The position numbers and the translations under genes are program-made. A stretch of 64,000 bases of DNA, taken from positions 49,587-113,586 of the forward strand of contig NZ_MBTF01000009.1 in NCBI RefSeq assembly GCF_002013915.1. Direction: 5' to 3'. The stretch is from Mucilaginibacter pedocola. Its GTDB lineage: Bacteria; Bacteroidota; Bacteroidia; Sphingobacteriales; Sphingobacteriaceae. This document shows positions 17,419 to 25,237 of this stretch, one piece after another. Under the pieces are notes generated by a model. It was not told the origin of the DNA and did not search any database. It worked only from the letters and a program-made list of their open reading frames with translations. Numbering within the stretch: position 1 is the first letter of the stretch; each line of letters starts with the position of its first letter.

Positions 17419-18534
17419 ATGGCTAAAAAGAAACCAGAAACCGAGCAGAAACCTGCAGTAGTTACCGAAACATCCCTCGCATTTTTCGAAAAATATATCA
17501 ATAACCCTTCGCCTACCGGCTTTGAGTGGACGGGCCAGCAACTTTGGCTCGACTACCTGAAACCTTACATCGACGACCATTTTGTTGATAATTACGGTAC
17601 CGCTGTGGGCGTGATAAACCCTACGGCCGAGTACAAGGTGGTAATAGAGGCCCACGCCGATGAGATATCGTGGTTTGTAAACTACATTACCAACGATGGT
17701 TTAATATATGTTATCCGCAATGGCGGTTCCGACCATCAGATAGCGCCTTCAAAACGCGTTAACATCCATACCGATAATAGCATCGTAAAAGCTGTATTCG
17801 GCTGGCCGGCCATACACACCCGTTTAGGTGGCGAAAAAGAGGAAGCTCCTACCCTTAAAAACATCTTTTTAGATTGCGGTTGCACCAGTAAAGATGAAGT
17901 TGAAAAATTGGGTATACACGTAGGCTGCGTTATTACCTACGAGGACGAATTTATGGTGCTTAACGACCGTTACTACGTTGGCCGCGCGTTGGATAACCGT
18001 GCCGGTGGCTTTATGATAGCGGAGGTTGCCCGTTTGCTGAAAGAGAACAACATTACCTTGCCATTCGGTTTATACATTGTGAACGCCGTGCAAGAAGAAA
18101 TTGGCCTGCGTGGTGCCGAAATGATAGCACACCGCATAAAACCGCATGTGGCCATTGTTACCGACGTTACGCACGATACCAATACGCCCATGATAAACAA
18201 GATAACCCAGGGCGACCTGAGCGCAGGTAAAGGCCCGGTTATTTCTTACGCCCCGGCGGTGCAAAACAACCTAAATAAATTGCTGATCGAGTCGGCACAG
18301 AAGGCTAATATTCCGTTCCAGCGCCAGGCTTCATCGCGCAGTACAGGTACCGATACCGATGCTTTTGCATACTCTAACGATGGCGTACCATCAGCCCTGA
18401 TATCGCTGCCATTGCGTTATATGCACACAACCGTGGAGATGATACATAAGGACGATGTGGATAACGTTATCCGCCTTATTTACGAATCGCTTTTGAACAT
18501 AAAAGCAGGGCAAGACTTTAGATATATTAAGTAA
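17419..18534 (+). CDS. M42-family metallopeptidase (glutamyl/deblocking aminopeptidase-like)
   Basis: A 371-residue cytoplasmic di-metal aminopeptidase. Ligands and catalytic residues are in their family places: His79 in EAHADEI, bridging Asp192 in ALDNRAGG, catalytic Glu226 with Glu227 in VQEEIGLRGA, Asp249 in VTDVTHD and His336 in MHTTVE. Members usually form large tetrahedral 12-mers that trim peptides. The ATG at 17419 follows the mapped promoter; the longer frame to 17353 starts inside it. Confidence 0.92.
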   Translation: MAKKKPETEQKPAVVTETSLAFFEKYINNPSPTGFEWTGQQLWLDYLKPYIDDHFVDNYGTAVGVINPTAEYKVVIEAHADEISWFVNYITNDGLIYVIRNGGSDHQIAPSKRVNIHTDNSIVKAVFGWPAIHTRLGGEKEEAPTLKNIFLDCGCTSKDEVEKLGIHVGCVITYEDEFMVLNDRYYVGRALDNRAGGFMIAEVARLLKENNITLPFGLYIVNAVQEEIGLRGAEMIAHRIKPHVAIVTDVTHDTNTPMINKITQGDLSAGKGPVISYAPAVQNNLNKLLIESAQKANIPFQRQASSRSTGTDTDAFAYSNDGVPSALISLPLRYMHTTVEMIHKDDVDNVIRLIYESLLNIKAGQDFRYIK

Positions 18535-18607
18535 TTCTTAAAAAGAATATTTAAAATAACTATTATTGGCAACTTTTTAAGCTTTAATATAAACTTTTCT
18601 CAAAAAT

Positions 18608-19507
18608 ATGAAACCTACTCTTCTTATCCTCGCCGCTGGTATGGCCAGCCGCTACGGAAGCATGAAACAAGTTGATGGCTTTGGCCCAAATGGCGAAACC
18701 ATCATCGATTATTCTATTTACGATGCTATCAATGCCGGCTTCGGTAAAATATCGTTCATCATCCGCGAGGAGTTTGCAGATGCGTTCAAAGCTATTTTTG
18801 AGCCTAAACTGGCCGGCCGTGTAGAAACGGATTACGTTTACCAAAACTACGACCTTACCCAATTTGGTATCGATTATGAGGTAGAGCGCGCAAAACCATG
18901 GGGTACTGCCCACGCGGTTTTAGCTGCCCGCAACCAAATAAACGAGCCTTTCTGCGTTATCAACGCTGATGATTTTTACGGTGCCGACGCTTTCCAGAAA
19001 ATGGCAAAATTTTTAACTACCGATGTTGCCGATGATGCTTATGCCATTATTGGTTACCAGGTAGACCGTACCCTGTCTGATTACGGTACCGTATCGCGCG
19101 GTGTGTGCCAGGTTGAGGATGGTAAAATGGTTGCTATTAACGAGCGCCTTAAAGTATACTTTAAAGAAGATGGTAGCGTAGCATACGAAGACGAAGGTGT
19201 GGAATATCCGCTGGACCCGAACACCCGCGTTTCGATGAACTTCTGGGGCTTTACTCCGGCCGTTTTCAAACAAAGCGAGCCTATGTTCAAAGCTTTTGTT
19301 GAAGCTAACAAAGAGAACCCTAAAGCAGAGTTCTTCATCCCGCTGGTAGCAGATGGCTTAATTAAAACAGGCGAGGCATCTTTCGAAGTTATCCCTACCG
19401 ATGCAAAATGGTTCGGTGTAACTTACAAAGAAGATAAACCAATTGTACAGGCAAGCATTTCCGAACTGGTAAATAACGGTACCTACCCGTCGAACCTTTG
19501 GTCGTAA
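18608..19507 (+). CDS. Nucleotidyltransferase (sugar-1-phosphate NTP-transferase fold)
   Basis: A 299-residue protein with the NTP_transferase Rossmann-like fold. The N-terminal signature LAAGMASRYGSMKQ (8-20) has the G-x-G-x-R-type nucleotide loop, and the metal-binding Asp pair is seen in NADDFYGADAF. The middle holds AIIGYQVDRTLSDYGTVSRG. Such proteins join an NTP to sugar phosphate or a similar acid; the substrate is not clear here. No sugar-pathway genes adjoin. It is closed by a strong terminator. Confidence 0.85.
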   Translation: MKPTLLILAAGMASRYGSMKQVDGFGPNGETIIDYSIYDAINAGFGKISFIIREEFADAFKAIFEPKLAGRVETDYVYQNYDLTQFGIDYEVERAKPWGTAHAVLAARNQINEPFCVINADDFYGADAFQKMAKFLTTDVADDAYAIIGYQVDRTLSDYGTVSRGVCQVEDGKMVAINERLKVYFKEDGSVAYEDEGVEYPLDPNTRVSMNFWGFTPAVFKQSEPMFKAFVEANKENPKAEFFIPLVADGLIKTGEASFEVIPTDAKWFGVTYKEDKPIVQASISELVNNGTYPSNLWS

Positions 19508-19525
19508 TACTGCACAAACAATAAA

Positions 19526-19562
19526 AAAAGATCCCGTCCAGCTTTTGGGCGGGATTTTTTAT
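19526..19562 (+). terminator. Strong rho-independent terminator
   Basis: ATCCCGTCC pairs with GGGCGGGAT around AGCTTTT, with a TTTTTT tract after and an A tract before. It lies 18 bases behind the nucleotidyltransferase stop. Confidence 0.85.
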
Positions 19563-19576
19563 TTGGGCGTTATTTT

Positions 19577-19722
19577 TTTACCGCAAAGTGCGCAAAGGAA
19601 TTGCGTGATGGCTAACGCAAAGAGCGCAAAGATTTTTCTTTTGGTTTAGCGGGTTTGATAAATTTAGCCATCAAGCAGGCTTTGCGCTTCTTTGCGAAAA
19701 CTTTGCGCCCTTTGCGGTTAAA
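19577..19722. repeat. Palindromic CGCAAAG repeat
   Basis: It starts ACCGCAAAGTGCGCAAAGG and ends GCGCCCTTTGCGGTTAAAT. Internal copies of AACGCAAAGAGCGCAAAG face GCTTTGCGCTTCTTTGCG. It belongs with the elements at 9185 and 51199. Confidence 0.7.
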
Positions 19723-19782
19723 TAATCAATAACGCTAAAGATGCATGTTATTCATTATCTTTATAACCTACACACCTCCAAT

Positions 19783-22707
19783 ATGAAATTAAAATTAACC
19801 TTCATCCTTTTACTTTTAGGCAGTTACGCATCTGCCCAAACCCAATACCTTTGGAAAACCGCCACAGCCGGCGGCTATACCTACAAATACGTAACCAACG
19901 ACCCCACCCACTCGCGTTTTTACACGCTGAAAAACGGGCTTACGGTTATACTAAGCCCCACCAATAAGCAGCCGCGCATACAGGCATACATTGCGGTAAA
20001 AGCCGGCAGCAAAACCGACCCTGCCGACCACACCGGCCTTGCCCACTACCTGGAACACATGATGTTTAAGGGCACCGATAAATTCGGCTCGCTTAACTGG
20101 GCTAAAGAGAAACCGCTGCTCGATAAAATTGACGATTTGTACGAACAATACAACTCTACTAAAGACGAAACCAAACGTAAAGAGATTTACAAAGAGATAG
20201 ACAAAACATCGGGCGAGGCAGCCAAGTTTGCCATTGCCAACGAGTACGATAAAATGATGGCCGCCATGGGCGGGCAGGGCAGCAACGCCTTCACGTCGTT
20301 CGAACAAACGGTTTATACCGAAGATATCCCCGCATCGGCAGTTGATAAATTTTTAACCATGCAGGCCGAGCGTTTTCGCGCACCGGTGTTGCGTATCTTC
20401 CATACCGAGCTGGAAGCTGTTTATGAAGAGAAGAACCGTGGGCTTGATAACGACGGCCGTAAAGCACAAGAGGCTATGTTCGAAGCTTTGTTCCCAAATA
20501 ACAACTACGGTAAGCAAACTACTATTGGCACCATCGAGCACCTCAAAAACCCGTCGTTAAAGGCTATCCGCAAATACTATTACGATTATTACGTACCCAA
20601 TAATATGGGTATCATTCTCGCCGGCGATTTTAACCCCGATGTAATGATCAAAAAAGTGGCGGCCAACTTTAATTACATGGCGCCTAAAACGGTTCCGGCT
20701 TACACTTTTAAACCGGAAGTACCCATTACAGCCCCTATCCAGCGCGATGTTTACGGCCCTAACCCCGAGAACCTCACTATTGCCTTCCGTTTCCCTGGGG
20801 CAAGCACTAAAGATGCCCGCATGCTTAGCCTGGTGGGTTCTATCCTTACCAATGGTAAAGCCGGCTTGTTCGACCTTGATCTTACCAAAAAACAAAAATT
20901 ACTTGGGGCATCAGCTTTCCCTTATGTATTGAAAGACTACAGCGTACTAATGCTGCGCGGAACGCCGGTAAAAGGCCAATCGTTGGATGATGTAAAAGCT
21001 TTGATGCTGGGCGAAATAGCCAAACTTAAAAAAGGCGATTTCGCTGCCGACCTGATACCATCTATTGTAAACAACCTGAAGAAAAGCACCATAGAGCAAA
21101 ACGAAAGCTATGGGCAACGCGCAGGTAACCTGATGAGCGATTTTACATCAGGCATCGATTGGCGTACCGACCTGGCCAACATCAACGAACTATCAAAAGT
21201 TACCGTGGCACAGGTGGTGGCTTTTGCCAACAAATACCTTACCGATAACAACTTTGTAATTGTATACAAACACCAGGGCGAGGACAAAAACATACTGAAG
21301 GTAGAGAAACCGCCAATTACACCTGTGGAGGTGAACGCCGGCGAGCAATCGGCCTACGTTAAAAAGATAAACGCTATGCCTGCCAACCCGGTGCAGCCTT
21401 TGTTTTTAAATTATGATAAAGATATTCAGCGCGCCAAAGCAGGCCCATTAGATGTATTATCGGTACAAAATAAAGATAACAGCATCTTCCGCCTCTATTA
21501 CCGATTTGACATGGGTAGCTGGAACAACAAACTATTGCCTGTAGCTGCCGCCTACATCCAGTTCTTAGGTACCGATAAACAAACGTCTGAAGACATCAGC
21601 AAAGCATTTTACAAACTGGCATCAACCTTTAGCATCAGCGCACAGCCCGAAAATACCAATATCAGCATTGGCGGCCTGCAGGAAAACTTTGGCGCTACGG
21701 TTACCCTTTTCGAAAACCTGTTGGCCAATTGCCAGCCCGACGAAAAAGCCCTGGCCAGCTACAAAGCCAGGCTTAAAAAAGTACGCGAAAACCAAAAGCT
21801 GAACAAAGGCGCAATAATGCAGGGCTTGGTTAACTATGCACTTTATGGGCCAAGTAACCCTTTCAATAATGTACTTACCGATGAGGAGATAGACAACCTG
21901 AAAGCGCAGGACCTGGTTGACATTTTGCACAGCCTTGCCAATTATAAGCATACCGTTTTGTATTATGGCCCGCAAACAGCAAGCGAGGCGGGTATTACCT
22001 TAGCTAAATTGCATAAAACACCTGCAAGCTTTACACCAAACCCCGAAGCCAAAAAGTTTGTGCGTGCTAAACTGACCGAAAACCAGGTATTATTTGCCGA
22101 CTATGATATGGTACAGGCAGAAATAAACTGGGTGCGCAACGAGGATGTGTACGATGCAGCTAAAACCCCTGAGGCCGAATTACTGAACAACTACTTTGGC
22201 TCGGGTATTAGCTCTATAGTATTTCAAAACATCCGCGAATCGAAAGCTTTGGCTTACTCTACTTACGCTTACTACAGCCAGGCATCTAAAAAAGGCGATA
22301 ACGACAGCTTTACCGCTTATGTAGGCACCCAAGCCGATAAAATGAACGAGGCAATAAAGGCCATGAATGACCTGCTTACCACCATGCCCGAGTCGCCGCA
22401 AGGTATGCTGGCCGCTAAAGATAATATCCGTAAATCGATAGAAACCGAACGTATTACACAGGATGATATATTATTTAATTATTTGGGTGCTAAACGTATG
22501 GGATTAGATTACGATATCCGCAAAAATACTTTCGCAGCAGTTGAGAAGCTGACATTGGCAGATGTAACGGCCTTCCATAATGCTCAACTGAAGGGTAAAC
22601 CATACACCTATTGTATTGTAGCATCAGAAAAACGCGTAACCGACGATGACCTTAAAAAATACGGTGCACTAACCAAGCCGGGCCTAAAAGCCATTTTTGG
22701 CTATTAA
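19783..22707 (+). CDS. M16-family (pitrilysin-like) zinc protease, secreted
   Basis: A 974-residue protein with two tandem M16 halves. The signal peptide is MKLKLTFILLLLGSYASAQ, so it is exported to the periplasm or beyond. The active half has the inverted zinc motif HYLEH (His88, Glu91, His92) in LAHYLEHMMFKG; the third ligand lies in EAVYEEKNR at about 211-218. The spacing to it is longer than in pitrilysin because of a charged helical insert at about 110-145. The C-terminal half lacks the zinc motif, as usual. The ATG at 19783 gives a clean signal peptide; the frame is open to 19741. It is probably a peptidase for short peptides. Confidence 0.92.
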   Translation: MKLKLTFILLLLGSYASAQTQYLWKTATAGGYTYKYVTNDPTHSRFYTLKNGLTVILSPTNKQPRIQAYIAVKAGSKTDPADHTGLAHYLEHMMFKGTDKFGSLNWAKEKPLLDKIDDLYEQYNSTKDETKRKEIYKEIDKTSGEAAKFAIANEYDKMMAAMGGQGSNAFTSFEQTVYTEDIPASAVDKFLTMQAERFRAPVLRIFHTELEAVYEEKNRGLDNDGRKAQEAMFEALFPNNNYGKQTTIGTIEHLKNPSLKAIRKYYYDYYVPNNMGIILAGDFNPDVMIKKVAANFNYMAPKTVPAYTFKPEVPITAPIQRDVYGPNPENLTIAFRFPGASTKDARMLSLVGSILTNGKAGLFDLDLTKKQKLLGASAFPYVLKDYSVLMLRGTPVKGQSLDDVKALMLGEIAKLKKGDFAADLIPSIVNNLKKSTIEQNESYGQRAGNLMSDFTSGIDWRTDLANINELSKVTVAQVVAFANKYLTDNNFVIVYKHQGEDKNILKVEKPPITPVEVNAGEQSAYVKKINAMPANPVQPLFLNYDKDIQRAKAGPLDVLSVQNKDNSIFRLYYRFDMGSWNNKLLPVAAAYIQFLGTDKQTSEDISKAFYKLASTFSISAQPENTNISIGGLQENFGATVTLFENLLANCQPDEKALASYKARLKKVRENQKLNKGAIMQGLVNYALYGPSNPFNNVLTDEEIDNLKAQDLVDILHSLANYKHTVLYYGPQTASEAGITLAKLHKTPASFTPNPEAKKFVRAKLTENQVLFADYDMVQAEINWVRNEDVYDAAKTPEAELLNNYFGSGISSIVFQNIRESKALAYSTYAYYSQASKKGDNDSFTAYVGTQADKMNEAIKAMNDLLTTMPESPQGMLAAKDNIRKSIETERITQDDILFNYLGAKRMGLDYDIRKNTFAAVEKLTLADVTAFHNAQLKGKPYTYCIVASEKRVTDDDLKKYGALTKPGLKAIFGY

Positions 22708-22730
22708 AACGCCGGCGTTTAAAATACGCA

Positions 22731-22770
22731 AAGAGGGGAAGTTTGCTCAACGGCAAGCCTCCCCTTTTTT
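22731..22770 (+). terminator. Terminator after the M16 protease
   Basis: AGGGGAAGTTTGC pairs with GCAAGCCTCCCCT (two wobble positions) and is followed by TTTTTT. Confidence 0.75.
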
Positions 22771-22829
22771 CTTACAAACAGCAGGAATATTTTTATTTTA
22801 GAATATGAGCAACAGTTAAATAAATATTT

Positions 22830-22837
22830 TATATTTG
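22830..22837 (+). promoter_or_regulatory. Putative -7 element for the first zinc-ribbon gene
   Basis: TATATTTG matches TAnnTTTG exactly, 52 bases before the ATG at 22890. A clear -33 TTG is not visible at the expected spacing. Confidence 0.4.
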
Positions 22838-22889
22838 TCATAATAATTAAAAGTGTATTTGATACAATAACCCCTAATTGTATTTAAAA

Positions 22890-23081
22890 ATGACTATACC
22901 TCTACCTGAAAACACAGACAACCGCAAGAAAGCTATTCCTGTGTGTTCCAAATGCAAATCTCCGTTGGAGAGCCGCGCGCATCGTGGCTGGTTTGTAAAA
23001 ACATTTCTTTTTTGGTTACCTATCCGCAATTTCAGATGCTATAAATGCAAGCGCACACAATACGCATTTATTAATCATTAG
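22890..23081 (+). CDS. Mini zinc-ribbon protein A (63 aa)
   Basis: A tiny protein with two CxxC knuckles, CSKC and CYKC, separated by a basic aromatic stretch with AHRGWFVKTFLFWLP. The four cysteines should bind one zinc. The middle stretch is hydrophobic enough to touch a membrane or bury in a partner. It shares with the protein at 23189-23374 the pattern C-x2-C, HR-(G/S)-WF-x-K, LF-x-x-P, C-x2-CK. The pair is a tandem duplication. The function is unknown. The start ATG at 22890 is preferred over TTG at 22878. Confidence 0.65.
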   Translation: MTIPLPENTDNRKKAIPVCSKCKSPLESRAHRGWFVKTFLFWLPIRNFRCYKCKRTQYAFINH

Positions 23082-23188
23082 TTAAAAATACTTACATAAG
23101 TGTAATTCTTTTTTTACAATAACTTATTTGCACCTGCGTTGTAATTGGCTATAATTACATTTTGTTAACATAATTTTAGCCGAAGCCT

Positions 23189-23374
23189 TTGGAAACCCAT
23201 ACAAAGCCACTCAGTTCTAAGTGCCCTAAATGCGGCAAACACTTTCACCATAAACTGCATCGTAGCTGGTTCTACAAAAACGTATTATTTTTTATCCCAT
23301 ATAAAAAATACTTCTGCGCTAATTGCAAAAAAGCCTATTATATCATCAAAAAAGATGATAAACACAGCGATTGA
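23189..23374 (+). CDS. Mini zinc-ribbon protein B (61 aa), TTG start
   Basis: Paralogue of the preceding mini protein: CPKC and CANC knuckles around LHRSWFYKNVLFFIP, then a basic C-terminus. An in-frame stop at 23177 leaves TTG at 23189 as the only reasonable start. A -7-like TAATTTTA stands at 23171-23178, with TTG about 23 bases before it, which would give a nearly leaderless message. It is separated from protein A by 107 bases, so it is perhaps transcribed on its own. Unknown function. Confidence 0.6.
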   Translation: METHTKPLSSKCPKCGKHFHHKLHRSWFYKNVLFFIPYKKYFCANCKKAYYIIKKDDKHSD

Positions 23375-23458
23375 TCTTTTGGTATGAGTATTGCAGCGAT
23401 ACAGAAAATAACGTGTCATAAGCACGGTTTTGCAGATACTATTTAGACAAGAAAGAAC

Positions 23459-23833
23459 ATGAACATGGGGCGGATATTAGCTGTAGACGACGATTCAGAC
23501 ATACTGGAGGTACTACAGTTTATATTAGAAGACTCGGGATATGAGGTGGATACTTTATCAGACGGGCACTATTTACTGGACACTATTGAAAAAAATGCAC
23601 CGGATTTAATACTATTGGATATAATGCTGGGCAATATGGATGGCCGCGAGCTTTGCAAAGAAGTAAAGAAAAAAGCCGAAACCCACGATATACCGGTGAT
23701 ATTAATTTCGGCAAGCCACAACATTTCGGGTACCTTAAGTCAGGATGGCGCGCCCGATGATTTCATTGCCAAACCATTCGACATCAACAACTTACTAAGT
23801 AAAATAAAGAATCAGTTGCGCCCCGCGGCCTGA
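23459..23833 (+). CDS. Single-domain response regulator (CheY-like)
   Basis: A 124-residue receiver domain with no output domain. The acidic cluster is Asp10-Asp11-Asp12, the phosphoacceptor Asp54 in LILLDIML, the switch Ser in LISAS and Lys in AKPF. It could receive phosphate from a hybrid kinase elsewhere; none is adjacent. Its last 22 bases overlap the end of the convergent DUF922 gene. Confidence 0.88.
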   Translation: MNMGRILAVDDDSDILEVLQFILEDSGYEVDTLSDGHYLLDTIEKNAPDLILLDIMLGNMDGRELCKEVKKKAETHDIPVILISASHNISGTLSQDGAPDDFIAKPFDINNLLSKIKNQLRPAA

Positions 23834-24957
23834 GCCGAGCCACGGGTAATACCCAATTGCTGCAACTCTTTATCAATACGTTTATTCCATTGCTGCTGCT
23901 GGTAGGCATTTGTGCTGTGCGCTGTTTCGCCATCGTACTGTTTTTGCAACATATCTATTTCGCGCAGGGCATCAAAATAGGTCACATTAATAGGTCCGTC
24001 GTAATTGGCGGGTTCTAATCTCTCGGCCAAAAGCCTTTGCTTAACACGCTCGGCCACAATTTTTACAATATCAAAGTGGTGCTGTTCGTGCAATAAGCTG
24101 CTTGCATTCATGGCCTCGGCGCGTGCCCAACAGGCACTTTTGGGTAAATAAACCTTCATACGCAATTTCACTTTCACTATACCATTTTCTACCTTAGCTT
24201 CTTCGGTGTAACCCAGGCTGGCAAATACCTCGGCGGCGTACCGGCTTGGTTGAGGTTTCAGCTGAAAGTCGTCCCATTTTAGCGGGCGGTCAACATCATA
24301 GTAAATAGTATCGCCTTCAGGCTTTTCGTTATAGTCGGTAAAAGATAGCTGCACACTTTTAGCCAGCTTTATATTTGTGCCGGCCTGTTTATCCATCCAT
24401 TTATCCAGATAAGTTAAGGCATTAAGCAAAGTGCTGCTCAGCATGGGCTCTATATTTTGAGCAGGCCCAAAGCTGCGTTGATAGGTGCTCGACGTACTAT
24501 AGTCGCCAAGCTTCACGAAATCATCATATTGTTCGTACCCAAAGGTTATTGCGAACGCAATTCGCCCATCTACCCTACCGCTCGCACCGGCAGTTTCTAT
24601 AACTTTAAAATTCTTGATCTTGATGATAATGGGGCGCAGGCTTTTATCGGTAGCTAAGCTTGCTGCAACAAAGTCGGTTATGGCTTTTTTAGCACCGCCC
24701 TTTAACTCGGTCTTTAGTTCCTCTGTTGGTTTACCGGTTATTATTTGTGCGGGCAGAAGAGTGCCTATCATAGATTTGTCGGTGCGTTCATAATCAACAC
24801 GGCTAACGTAAAATTCTTTGGGATTGATAGTTTGCGCGGGCTTTTGCAGTTCTATGTAAACACCTGCTTGCCCAATTACCTTAAATGCCGAAGCAATTAA
24901 AAGTATAGCACAGCCTGATAGAAAGAATTTTACCGGAGATAGTTTAATGGGGAACAT
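23812..24957 (-). CDS. DUF922-type secreted putative zinc protease
   Basis: A 381-residue exported protein. The hydrophobic N-terminus FFLSGCAILLIASAFKVIG is a signal peptide or anchor. The C-terminal half carries WDDFQ and the metal-site-like SLLHEQHHFDIVKIVAERV, typical of DUF922 proteins, which are predicted but unproven proteases. The frame is open to 25032; the ATG at 24957 gives the best signal sequence. Its 3' end overlaps the response-regulator gene by 22 bases. Confidence 0.75.
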   Translation of the reverse strand: MFPIKLSPVKFFLSGCAILLIASAFKVIGQAGVYIELQKPAQTINPKEFYVSRVDYERTDKSMIGTLLPAQIITGKPTEELKTELKGGAKKAITDFVAASLATDKSLRPIIIKIKNFKVIETAGASGRVDGRIAFAITFGYEQYDDFVKLGDYSTSSTYQRSFGPAQNIEPMLSSTLLNALTYLDKWMDKQAGTNIKLAKSVQLSFTDYNEKPEGDTIYYDVDRPLKWDDFQLKPQPSRYAAEVFASLGYTEEAKVENGIVKVKLRMKVYLPKSACWARAEAMNASSLLHEQHHFDIVKIVAERVKQRLLAERLEPANYDGPINVTYFDALREIDMLQKQYDGETAHSTNAYQQQQWNKRIDKELQQLGITRGSAQAAGRN

Positions 24958-25166
24958 TCTGTAAAATAAAACGTTGTTATTATGCCAATATTTTAAATGT
25001 GTATTTATTAAAATGAAAAAATACAAAGCCATACTCAGCCTACTTTTTCACATTACTACCTAATTGCCAACATCTTGCATCCTCTCAAAATATTCTGTAT
25101 AATTTTATTTTTTCCACAGGCATACCATCGCATATTTGCCGCCGTTTAAAAAAGTGTTTATTCACA

Positions 25167-25198
25167 TTTGTTAATTACTATTGTGGATTGCATTTTTG
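25167..25198 (+). promoter_or_regulatory. Promoter of the envelope gene cluster
   Basis: TTTG at 25167-25170, a 20-base spacer and CATTTTTG at 25191-25198 match the Bacteroidota promoter with one mismatch (C for T) in the -7 element. The TPR gene starts 39 bases further on. Confidence 0.55.
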
Positions 25199-25237
25199 CG
25201 ATTAAGCTATTTTAGCACCATCATTAGTACGCACTTT

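Noticed and set aside
22891..23374. Toxin-antitoxin pair for the two mini genes
   Set aside because: Both are paralogous zinc ribbons on one strand with a 107-base gap; no toxin fold or typical antitoxin is visible.
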